A model generated the notes under the pieces. That model saw only the letters and a program-made list of their open reading frames with translations. It was not told the DNA's origin and did not search any database. A program made the position numbers and the translations under genes. 26,704 bases of DNA from Actinoallomurus liliacearum (lineage in GTDB: Bacteria; Actinomycetota; Actinomycetes; Streptosporangiales; Streptosporangiaceae): assembly GCF_039542035.1 (NCBI RefSeq), contig NZ_BAABHJ010000007.1, positions 1 through 26,704 of the forward strand, in the 5' to 3' direction. Positions 16,211 through 24,407 of this stretch are shown here, one piece after another (position 1 is the stretch's first letter; every line of letters begins with the position of its first letter).

Positions 16211-16750
16211 TCAGGGCCGGTTATAGTCACGCGACCACGCCAGGCGCGCGGACTGTGCCATATCGTCATCGCCGCCGAACAGTCTCAGCAAGTCGTCGAA
16301 CAGGCGTCGGTAATCGATCGGGATTCGGTCGGCGCGCAAGAGTTGAACGGCCTGATATAGGTAGTAGGGGAGTGCGGCCTCATCTACGGAGACGAGCTGG
16401 ATGAAACGCCGGTCGACCGAATCGCCGCGGTTGTTCTTCAGTTGCCGCATGGACGCGCCGAGCGTCGGTCGCCAAGAGCCGGAGGGAGGCATGCGATACG
16501 GGTAGCGGTGTGCGGCGAACAAAGCCCCTAGCAGGACCCACACGCGCTCTTCCCGGGGCGGTGGATCATGCGCGAAAACGACCGCGAACGCTTCAGCTTC
16601 TTGGCGCGGGCCGGAAAAATAACGTCGCAGCCGCGCCAGGTCACGTCGTGCTTCGGCTAGACGCCATGCCTCATCGGACTCGAGGCCGTAGTGCAGACGG
16701 TGCAGGTAGTTGACGAATTCCGCCCTACGGTCGGTGAGGGGGGAGGTCAT
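16211..16750 (-). CDS. cse2: Cse2 (CasB) Cascade small subunit
   Basis: 179 aa, all-helical. The conserved pieces are recognisable: ARRDLARLRRYFSGP, the middle SWRPTLGASMRQL, SVDRRFIQLVSVDEAALPYY and the end YRRLFDDLLRLFGGDDD...WSRDY. Two copies form the inner belly of Cascade and stabilise the R-loop. The ATG overlaps the cse1 stop (ATGA), as usual in I-E operons. Confidence 0.92.
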   Translation of the reverse strand: MTSPLTDRRAEFVNYLHRLHYGLESDEAWRLAEARRDLARLRRYFSGPRQEAEAFAVVFAHDPPPREERVWVLLGALFAAHRYPYRMPPSGSWRPTLGASMRQLKNNRGDSVDRRFIQLVSVDEAALPYYLYQAVQLLRADRIPIDYRRLFDDLLRLFGGDDDMAQSARLAWSRDYNRP

Positions 16751-18342
16751 ACGGCGGCTTCCTCAGGGGGTGCGGGCAGGTCTCGGGTCAGTTCGCTGTC
16801 GAATCGCTTGCGCAGCCAGGACAGCCGTCCTTCGAAGCGGCCGACGTGCTCGGCCGCGAGCAGGAGATAGCGGCCTCGGCGCGGAGCGCCCTCGGCCCAG
16901 CGGCGAGCGGCCTCGCGCGCGACGTTGGTCACCTCGTCGCGCCACGCAGACAGTGACGCCAGCGGCTGTTGGGTCCGCAACTCTTCGGCGAACGTTAGAA
17001 GAAACCGTCTGAACGGATCCGTCAGTCGTGGCCAGTACAACAGGTCGATACTGATCGAACCGTCTGGAACGTCTCCGAACGTTTTCAGGTAGTTCCATTC
17101 CATGCCGTACAGCGCTTTCCCGACCTCGTCTGCTAGCCATATGGCGTGTCCCATCGGAGCCTCGGCCTCAGGCAGTTCGGCGCGCAGTAGTGCGATCGGG
17201 GCCGGAACGGCCTCCTCGTGCCAGGAGCGGACCGAGCCTCCCTGGTCACTGAGCCGCTGCCCCATTACCCGCAGCGTGTAAACGGCGTCTTCGGGAATGC
17301 TCCCGTACTCCGCCAGCATGGCAATCTGATCCATCGCTGCCGGACGTCGCCGCGGCGCAGTTTCTCCTGGCGAGAGAAGGAGTTCCTGGCTGTGCCGCCA
17401 TATACCGCGGCGCCCCTGGAGCTTCACCGGAGTGAGGGACCCTTGTTTGGCCTTAGTACGTCGTTGATAGGCAGCCATGTGTTCGGCTCGGGCCAGATCG
17501 ATCTGTTTCGCGGTACCGGTGCGCAAACGAGTCCCGGGGGTGATGACGGCACCGTCCACGATTGGGCCGTCGGCGCCTTCGCGGTGTCGTAGGAGCACCC
17601 GACGTGATGGCCAGGTGAGCATGTCCGTCCATCCGAGCGGGCTGCGCTCGTCCGGTTCCGGTTGCGGCGGTTCAGCCTCCCAGGCTGGGCGGTCATCATG
17701 CGTCGTACCGTGCGGGACACCGTGATCCGGGTCGTACGTGAGCAGGTTGAGTAGGAGTGTCTCCTTCAACGTCGATCCCTCGACAAGAACGCAACCGAAC
17801 AGGTTGCCCGGAGCCGGCTCGGAGTATCTCTGCTTGCGATAAGCAGACTTCGTGCCTCCGGTGTCGTAGAAAAGCAGGGTGACCAGCCAGCGTGCCGCCT
17901 CGGCCGGACGGATCGTGACGGGCCGCTCGGACGTCGTGTGGTCGAACAGCGTCCTGTTGTTTCCGGCCGCCCGGTACATCACCAGCTTGGCCGGCGTGAT
18001 CGTCGTGCAGGACGCTAGCAGGGGACACTGCAGAAACGGACGGCTCGGATGGAACAGGTCAAACCTGCCGGGCCACTGGCGGACGTACTCCTCGATCGGC
18101 GCCGTGTCGAACCCATCGGCCATCCACAGCCGATTCCAGGCGTCCTCGTCTGACGGTCCGTAGACGCGGTGAGTGAATGCGAGGACGAGCCGGTGCAGCG
18201 CCGCGGTCATCGTGGGGCTCTCGCCGGCGATACGGCGCGACTCGTGCGCACGCCGGACCAGGTCGGCCAGGCCAACCTCGTATAGCTCCCCACTGGTGCC
18301 GACGATCGGCAACCATGGCTGAGTGATCAGATCGAAGGTCAA
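16747..18342 (-). CDS. cse1: Cse1 (CasA/Cas8e) Cascade large subunit
   Basis: 531 aa, typical length. The start FDLITQPWLPIVGTSGELYE and the blocks GNLFGCVLVEGSTLKETLLL, RVYGPSDEDAW and LTWPSRRVLL match the family. This subunit recognises the PAM and recruits Cas3. The TTG start is preceded by a strong site (AAGAAGGAGGGGGT). The 84-nt gap to the preceding small ORF is the largest upstream of cse2 in the operon and may allow partly separate translation or transcription. Confidence 0.95.
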   Translation of the reverse strand: MTFDLITQPWLPIVGTSGELYEVGLADLVRRAHESRRIAGESPTMTAALHRLVLAFTHRVYGPSDEDAWNRLWMADGFDTAPIEEYVRQWPGRFDLFHPSRPFLQCPLLASCTTITPAKLVMYRAAGNNRTLFDHTTSERPVTIRPAEAARWLVTLLFYDTGGTKSAYRKQRYSEPAPGNLFGCVLVEGSTLKETLLLNLLTYDPDHGVPHGTTHDDRPAWEAEPPQPEPDERSPLGWTDMLTWPSRRVLLRHREGADGPIVDGAVITPGTRLRTGTAKQIDLARAEHMAAYQRRTKAKQGSLTPVKLQGRRGIWRHSQELLLSPGETAPRRRPAAMDQIAMLAEYGSIPEDAVYTLRVMGQRLSDQGGSVRSWHEEAVPAPIALLRAELPEAEAPMGHAIWLADEVGKALYGMEWNYLKTFGDVPDGSISIDLLYWPRLTDPFRRFLLTFAEELRTQQPLASLSAWRDEVTNVAREAARRWAEGAPRRGRYLLLAAEHVGRFEGRLSWLRKRFDSELTRDLPAPPEEAAV

Positions 18343-18426
18343 ACCCCCTCCTTCTTTGCCAAGCCCGCATGCTTCCAGAGGGCACCGACAAAATGAGGGG
18401 CGATCTAGCGCATCGACCTGATCCGG

Positions 18427-18783
18427 TCAGTCATAGTCGGGAAATATGACGCCAAATCGTGGCAAATAGCGCATGTTGATGTCGCCGATCTTGGCCGCGC
18501 CAGCGTGGAAGACAAGGGGACGGTGATGGCACAGCCACGACGATGCGTTGAACAACGGCGGGACCGGAATACGCATAAGTGCCGCACGTATCTCGCTGGG
18601 CACGTCCCCGCCGATGGTGACCGTCGAGTCCAGGAGACAGGTGAGCACGGCAGCACTTGGAGGTCCGGCGCTGTTCAGGTCAACACAGCAGCCTCCTGCC
18701 ACGGTGACTGGAATTTCCAGGTCACCTCCGTCGTTCAGTAGCGCCAGCGGCGCGCCCTCGTCGAGGTACTCGTTATCGATCAA
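18427..18783 (-). CDS. Probable detached or frameshifted Cas3 C-terminal domain
   Basis: 118 aa from a TTG that overlaps the cas3 stop (TTGA). The pattern ending SSWLCHHRPLVFHAGAAKIG...RYLPRFGVIF resembles the accessory C-terminal domain of type I-E Cas3. The upstream cas3 frame ends at SATATRLRSGRP, where I-E Cas3 proteins typically continue with ATRLG into that domain. The two lengths add up to about 922 aa, the normal full size. The frame stays open upstream of the TTG, so a single-base indel could have split one gene. A separate expressed subunit, or an unrelated small protein, cannot be excluded. Confidence 0.55.
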   Translation of the reverse strand: MIDNEYLDEGAPLALLNDGGDLEIPVTVAGGCCVDLNSAGPPSAAVLTCLLDSTVTIGGDVPSEIRAALMRIPVPPLFNASSWLCHHRPLVFHAGAAKIGDINMRYLPRFGVIFPDYD

Positions 18784-21194
18784 GGGCGACCGCTCCTCAG
18801 TCGAGTGGCCGTCGCGCTGTAAGGGATATGGGTCAGTTCATGAGCATGCAGTCCTGGGCGCGGAAACGGGAGGTAGAGCTCTCGCGCCTCCGCTCGCTCG
18901 CGATCGAGACGACCGTTCATCCTTTCTGCGGCCTCATCCCAGCGTCGTTCCCATCCCGGGGGACAACTGATTGCCTCACCCGGCCTGTAGACGGCCTCGA
19001 TCAGTTCTCGTACGTCATCGGGTGAGTGGATCTCGCTTCGATCCTGGAGGCAGGCCCAGGTGCGCAGGAGCAGAGCCGACTGATACACCGCGCTAACCCC
19101 AGCAGGGAACCGCGGACCTTCACCCGTATCTGTGAAGCCGCACAACCCCAGCACCAGATCGCGCTCTCCGCGAGGATGTCTGCCGAGTCGCCCCATGCGC
19201 TGGATGAGACTGTCGACGGGAGCGAGGTCACTGACCATGACATCGACGTCGTAGTCGAGACTCTGTTCCAGAATCTGAGTTCCGACCACGATGAACCTAC
19301 CCGGGCGTTCCCTGTCTTCCGATGGAGGGCCGAGGGCCTCACGAATGCGGTTCTCGGCCCTCCGCCGCTGCGCGGACTCCATCCGAGCATGCAGGGATAT
19401 CAGCTCCGGCCGCCGATCCTCGGGAAGGTCACGAATCGCCTCCTGCAGGCTGTCATACGTCGCGTGAACGGACCGAACGAGGTTATGAATCACCGCGGCG
19501 CAGCCACCAGACTCAATCCGGCGCAGAACCCAAGAAACGACGTCCTCGTCCTGAACACGTTCGAGTCGCACCACCCGATCGGCATTAAGGGTGCATGGAT
19601 CGACAGGTTCGGCGCCGTACCCGTCGGCATCAGCCCACGTCACCAACGGATAGCGCTGCGCTTCGTCGGGGACGTCTCGAGTTGGAAGCTCACGTGGTGA
19701 GCACCGGAGCAGACCGGCCCGCCACGCGGTAACCAGTTCCTCGCGTCTCGCCGACGGCAGCGTCGCAGACAGCAGAATCACCGGTACGCCAAGCCGCCCC
19801 AACCAGGCCAGCAAACGATCCAAAAGCATGGACATGTAGGTGTCGTAGGCGTGCACCTCGTCGATGACAACGACCTTTCCCGAGACGCCCGCCAGGCCCA
19901 CGAATCCATGCCAAGTACGGATCGCAGTCCTCAGCACCTGATCGACCGTGCCCACGCCGACAGGGAAGATCAATCCCTTCTTCCTGGTGAACCACTCTCG
20001 CTCGGAGCCGGCTGTCTCATCGGGCCCGTCCCGATTCACATCGATCAGATCGAGCGGCTCTGCCTCTCCGGCTTCGACAACGCGTTCGGCAGCGGTCTGA
20101 TCATCGTCCGCACCCTGCAACAGCCTGACCCGCAACGGGACCGGAGAGTGATCCACCAGCTCCTGAGCTTCTTCCAACATCCGCCGACTGGTCGCCTTGG
20201 TCGGCATCGCGACGTACATTCCGACCAGCCCGAGCTTGTGGACGAACATCGCAGCGGCCTGAAGAGCGGCCTTGGTCTTCCCCTCGCCCGTTGGCGCCTC
20301 GACCACGACGATCCCCGGCCCAGCCATTCGGTCGACAAGACGCTCGACCGCCGCCTGGACCGGCCGCACTGTATCGACCTCCGGAAACAGCGCCGTAAAG
20401 CCGGTGCTCGGAGGTGGTTGCCATGGGATCCACCCGAGCTTGTGGATAGCGCGTCGAATGCGCTCGCTCGCCACTACGAGGTACGCGGCGAGGTCGACGT
20501 TTTCGCCCGCAAAGTCGTCCTTGCGCAGGTCGGAGGCGATCCAGTCGCTCACCGACGTCAGTCCGGCCAGGCTGACCAGTGCGCCGGCCTCTGGGCGCAC
20601 CTCCACCCACGGCAGCGAGGCCGGATCCGGAAGCCCGAGTAGCCGAACGTATTCCCCAACGAGCTCCCTACGCCAGCCAGGCCACTGCCGGGTGCCGGAG
20701 TCACCCTTTCGGTTCCGGCCCTGCCGAATCTCTCCAGCGCCCGGAACGATCCCATGATGGCCACCCAGAATCGACGAAATCTGCAACGCCTCCTGCGGAC
20801 GCGCCCCCCACTCCCGCAGCAAATCGGTGAGGAACGCGGCCGTGAGTACACCATGTCGCGTGTCCGTCCGCTCGGCTGCCCTCTCTTGCGGCAGTCGCCG
20901 TAGGTCCCCTGCGGCTTCCGGGCCAAGCAGCCGCTCCGCAAGGTCGACCCGGAGCGCCTGGAACGCCGGTGACAGCTTTCCCAGGTCATGCAACCCAGCG
21001 AGTGCCGCTATCCACCCATCCGCATCCCCTAGAGATGCGAACGCGTCCCGCAACTCCTCACGGCAACGCGGCCCCACCATCAGACCCAAGAGCCGCTGCG
21101 CCACCACCGCCGTATCCACCGCGTGACAAATGAGCGGATGCGGTACGACTCCGGACCCTGCTTTCCCCCATGGTTGCCGAACATCGAACGCCAT
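18780..21194 (-). CDS. cas3: Cas3 helicase-nuclease (type I-E), apparently lacking its C-terminal domain
   Basis: 804 aa from the ATG at 21194, chosen for CGGAGAGACGC upstream and the canonical start FDVRQPWGKAGSG; a longer frame exists but is not needed. The HD nuclease domain is at about 15-230, with H24, HD69-70 (GLHDLGK), H114, HH146-147 and D217. The SF2 helicase follows, with Walker A APTGEGKT (about 300), DEVH (445-448), SATLPS (476) and QRMGRLGRHPR near 660. Cas3 is recruited by Cse1 and degrades the displaced DNA strand. All catalytic motifs are present. The protein stops where the C-terminal domain should begin, and the overlapping ORF at 18427-18783 probably encodes it. This is the first gene of the operon. 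Confidence 0.93.
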   Translation of the reverse strand: MAFDVRQPWGKAGSGVVPHPLICHAVDTAVVAQRLLGLMVGPRCREELRDAFASLGDADGWIAALAGLHDLGKLSPAFQALRVDLAERLLGPEAAGDLRRLPQERAAERTDTRHGVLTAAFLTDLLREWGARPQEALQISSILGGHHGIVPGAGEIRQGRNRKGDSGTRQWPGWRRELVGEYVRLLGLPDPASLPWVEVRPEAGALVSLAGLTSVSDWIASDLRKDDFAGENVDLAAYLVVASERIRRAIHKLGWIPWQPPPSTGFTALFPEVDTVRPVQAAVERLVDRMAGPGIVVVEAPTGEGKTKAALQAAAMFVHKLGLVGMYVAMPTKATSRRMLEEAQELVDHSPVPLRVRLLQGADDDQTAAERVVEAGEAEPLDLIDVNRDGPDETAGSEREWFTRKKGLIFPVGVGTVDQVLRTAIRTWHGFVGLAGVSGKVVVIDEVHAYDTYMSMLLDRLLAWLGRLGVPVILLSATLPSARREELVTAWRAGLLRCSPRELPTRDVPDEAQRYPLVTWADADGYGAEPVDPCTLNADRVVRLERVQDEDVVSWVLRRIESGGCAAVIHNLVRSVHATYDSLQEAIRDLPEDRRPELISLHARMESAQRRRAENRIREALGPPSEDRERPGRFIVVGTQILEQSLDYDVDVMVSDLAPVDSLIQRMGRLGRHPRGERDLVLGLCGFTDTGEGPRFPAGVSAVYQSALLLRTWACLQDRSEIHSPDDVRELIEAVYRPGEAISCPPGWERRWDEAAERMNGRLDRERAEARELYLPFPRPGLHAHELTHIPYSATATRLRSGRP

Positions 21195-21297
21195 GCGTCT
21201 CTCCGATCGTCCATCCGCCCTGGGTTGTGGTCCGCGCATCCGTGCTGCGAGCGTCTGTCATGAGGCTTGGCGGTTCAGCCTAAGGGTGGCCTCGTGT

Positions 21298-21333
21298 CGA
21301 GCAAGGAGATCCTCTCTATGAGATCCTTGCTCG
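21298..21333. promoter_or_regulatory. 10-bp inverted repeat between cas3 and array 2
   Basis: CGAGCAAGGA and TCCTTGCTCG are perfect arms 16 bp apart, in the divergent region between cas3 and the second array. They could be an operator for a repressor of either side or a hairpin insulating the two transcripts. Confidence 0.5.
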
Positions 21334-21380
21334 CTGTGCACTGGACGATGTGGAGCAGTCCGCATCAGGTCGAACGAGCT

Positions 21381-21410
21381 TTGACAATTACATCCAGCTT
21401 CCGGGAATGT
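21381..21410 (+). promoter_or_regulatory. Putative promoter of CRISPR array 2
   Basis: A perfect TTGACA (21381-21386), 18 bp, then GAATGT (21405-21410), in an AT-richer stretch pointing into the array that begins 40 bp on. The direction agrees with the crRNA sense of the repeats. Confidence 0.5.
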
Positions 21411-21450
21411 TAGTGTGATCGACTGTTCTACTCGGTTGTTCCGGCGATTC

Positions 21451-22023
21451 GTCCACCCCTACGGATGTGGGGATGATTCCTCCCGTATGCACAGCGGCAC
21501 GGCGACGCGGAGGTGCTCCTCACGCACGTGGGGGTGATCCGCCGTTCAAGGAGGACGGGCCGAGCGGCGACGAATGTTCCCACGCACGTGGGGTCATCCG
21601 GCCGCAGGGTCGCCGGGCACGGTGACGGCGACGCGCTCCCCACGCACGTGGGGGTGTTCCGGTCAGTCCACCGGCTCTGCTGGAGCTGGTCAGGTGCTCC
21701 CCACGCCCGTGGGGGTGATCCGGACGCCTGCGTGCGCGGCGCGGACGACCCGATGTGCTCCCCACGCCCGGGGGTGATCCGCTCACGGCGTACGGGTCGG
21801 TCGTGCCGGACCCGTGCTCCCCATGTAGTGGGGTTGATCCATTTCCTACGCGCGGCAGGCGGATGGTCTGCTGGTGGTCCCCACGCACGTGGGGGTGATC
21901 CGTTCGGGTCCTTCAGAAGGATGGCCTCAACCTCGTGCTCCCCAAGCCCGTGGGGGTGATCCGACCACCATCGATACACACCTGAATTAGTGCCGTGCTC
22001 ATCTACCCCGATAACAACGAGCA
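21451..22023 (+). CRISPR. CRISPR array 2a, ten largely degenerate repeats
   Basis: Repeats begin at about 21451, 21513, 21574, 21633, 21694, 21755, 21814, 21874, 21935 and 21995. They are variants of a 29-bp unit starting GTGCTCCCC and ending GTGATCCG. Almost every copy differs: the first and last are barely recognisable, 21574 and 21755 have lost bases, 21814 has a mutated loop. The spacing stays near 61 bp. This is the leader-proximal segment, where new repeats would normally be, so the decay suggests a long time without acquisition. Confidence 0.9.
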
Positions 22024-22212
22024 GGAATTCTCGCTCCGAAGCCGCCGGCGAACGCCGCAGGTGACCCATCGACTTCGACGGCCTGACCCTCATCCGAATG
22101 GCCGCAGTCGAAGCCGCACCCTCGATGCTCCCAGCGGACCCAGCATCGTGAATTGCGGCCATAATTGGGCCACGAACGGCCTATGCCGCTGAATCACTGC
22201 AGGTCGCGAAGT
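22024..22212. other. 189-bp interruption inside CRISPR array 2
   Basis: No repeat copies at the 61-bp period. It holds a short inverted repeat (GATGCT...AGCATC, about 22123-22146) and no supported gene. It may be an internal old leader, eroded repeats, or foreign DNA. Confidence 0.6.
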
Positions 22213-24237
22213 GTGCTCCCCACGCACGTGAGGGTGATCCGTAGCGGTGCTCCACCCAGCCGGGCAGGGAGACGTGCTCCCCACGCACGTGGGGGTGATC
22301 CGTGGGCGACGAGCTACGCCGAGGCGTTCCTCGCGGTGCTCCCCACGCACGTGGGGGTGATCCGCTGGTAACCGCCCATGCCGTGGCGACCGCTGCGTGC
22401 TCCCCACGCACGTGGGGATGAGCCGGAATCCATCGTGCCCGGGGGCCGCGCGGGGCGTGCTCCCCACGCACGTGGGGGTGATCCGTACCAGACCGCGCTC
22501 CGGATCCTCGGACTCGGGTGGTCCCCACGCCCGTGGGGGTGTTCCGAATCTGCGTATCGGCTACTGCCGTAGCGCCACGTGGTCCCCACGCCCGTGGGGG
22601 TGTTCCGACCCGCGCGTCGTGCGGCAGCAGGTTGTTGTAGTGGTCCCCACGCCCGTGGGGGTGTTCCGCCCGAGGGCTCGCTGGTGCTCGGCGCCGCGGT
22701 GTGCTCCCCACGCCCGTGGGGGTGTTCCGGCGTAGTCCATGCAGGCGATCCGCCGCTCGAGGTGCTCCCCACGCCTGTGGGGATGTTCCGATCGACGCCG
22801 CGACGCTGTTCGGGATCGACAAGTGCTCCCCACGCACGTGGGGATGATCCGCGATCACCCAAGCCGAGCAGCGCAAGGCGAGCGTGCTCCCCACGCACGT
22901 GGGGGTGATCCGGTGTTCGACAGGCTCGAGGAGCCGATGAGCAGGTGCTCCCCACGTGGGGGTGATCCGGCCGGTATGCCGACGGGCTCACGGACGGAAG
23001 GGTGCTCCCCACGCACGTGGGGGTGATCCGTACAGGCACAACATGCGGTCGTCGTGCTTGACGTGCTCCCCACGCACGTAGGGGTGATCCGATCGTGCAG
23101 GTGTTCGGGTCGTACTGGTCGACGTGTTCCCCACGCACGTGGGGGTGATCCGATCAACTACGCGTCCGACTCCAAGTCCGTGGCGTGCTCCCCACGGACG
23201 TGGGGGTGTTCCGGCGGAGATGCAGGCCGCGATCCTCGCCGACCTGTGCTCCCCACGCGCGTGGGGGTGTTCCGCCTGGGAGTTCCCCGGGGTTCGCGAC
23301 TTCGCGTGCTCCCCACGCACGTGGGGGTGATCCTTGAAACGGCCCGGGGATTGTGGGACTTGCCCCGTGCTCCCCACGCACGTGGGGGTGATCCGACGGT
23401 GGACGTGTCGTACTGGCCGCGCTGGCGGTGCTCCCCACGCACGTGGGGGTGATCCGCCGCAGCGCACAGCACCGTACGTGTCCGACGGGTGCTCCCCACG
23501 CACGTGGGGGTGATCCCCTCGTGAAATGGGTGTCGAACAGGGCGGCAAGTGCTCCCCACGCACGTGGGGGTGATCCGTCCGCAGGCATCACCGGCATAGT
23601 CCACGGCGTGTGCTCCCCACGCACGTGGGGGTGATCCGTGGGCCGGGTCTCCGCTGTTCCGGCGCGACGTGTGCTCCCCACGTACGTGGGGGTGATCCCC
23701 CGGTGTAGCGCAGGTCCCAGCCGGACCCGGGGTGCTCCCCACGCACGTGGGGGTGATCCGTCAGCGGACGCCTCAAGGTCGCTGACGGTGTCGTGCTCCC
23801 CACGCACGTGGGGTTGATCCGCACCGGGGCCGGGCCACCGCGCTGTGGGCGGCGTGCTCCCCGCGCACGTGGGGGTGATCCGGGCGGCAGGATGCCGAGC
23901 GAGCCGAGTAGGCGGTGCTCCCCACGCACGTGGGGGTGATCCGATGGGAGTCCAGTTCGACGCCAGCCTCGAGCAGTGCTCCCCACGCGCGTGGGGGTGA
24001 TCCGAACGGAACCCGATGACCGACCTGAAGATCGACGTGCTCCCCACGCACGTGCCGGCGGACGGCACGCTGACGGTTCTCGTCGATGAGTGCTCCCCAC
24101 GCACGTGGGGTGGTCCGGAGACGCTCGGCTGGCTGCTTCGCCAGATCGAGTGCTCTCCACGTACGTGGGGGTGACGAACTAGGGGGCAGTGGGTGATGAG
24201 GTTACGGAGTGCTCCTCACGGACGTTGGGGTGATCTG
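22213..24237 (+). CRISPR. CRISPR array 2b, 34 repeats
   Basis: 29-bp repeats with mostly 32-bp spacers, beginning at 22213, 22274, 22336, 22397, 22457, 22518 and so on to 24209. The consensus starts GTGCTCCCC, has the CCCCAC-GCAC-GTGGGG hairpin and ends GTGATCCG, so crRNAs are read rightward. It differs from array 1 at repeat position 3 and in the handle (GTGATCCG against GTGTTCCG); one Cas6e could serve both. Five consecutive repeats (22518-22762) carry a CCCGTGGGG (22762: CCTGTGGGG) loop and a GTTCCG or similar end. The repeat at 22945 has lost 4 bp; 24037 has lost its 3' half; 24150 and 24209 are degenerate. Confidence 0.97.
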
Positions 24238-24266
24238 TGCCATGCGTGCGGCGGGTGTCGTGGCTT

Positions 24267-24283
24267 CGGATCACCCCCATGGG
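24267..24283 (-). repeat. Inverted half-repeat one spacer length beyond the array
   Basis: CGGATCACCCCC on the plus strand is the exact complement of the last 12 bases of the array-2 repeat. It lies 29 bp after the final repeat and points the opposite way. Confidence 0.6.
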
Positions 24284-24301
24284 TTTTGAGAGAGGAAACC
24301 C
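24281..24301. terminator. Hairpin between the integrase gene and array 2
   Basis: GGGTTT and AAACCC with a 9-nt loop, about 107 bp after the integrase stop. It could be a terminator or part of the attachment region; no T-tract supports the former strongly. The sequence 24302-24407 has no convincing gene, although an ATG overlapping the integrase stop opens an 82-codon frame that runs into the array. Confidence 0.35.
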
Positions 24302-24407
24302 TGGCAATCGTGCTGTGAGCAGCTTCTGACGCTCCGTAGAAGCATGGGCTGCCCGCAAGGCCGACGCCTGACCCTGCACGGCACAGGCGACGCCATTTAC
24401 TCCAAGG

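Noticed and set aside
21428..24160. Long open frames across CRISPR array 2
   Set aside because: Same effect: periodic ITPTCVGST and PPRAWGA translations of the repeat.
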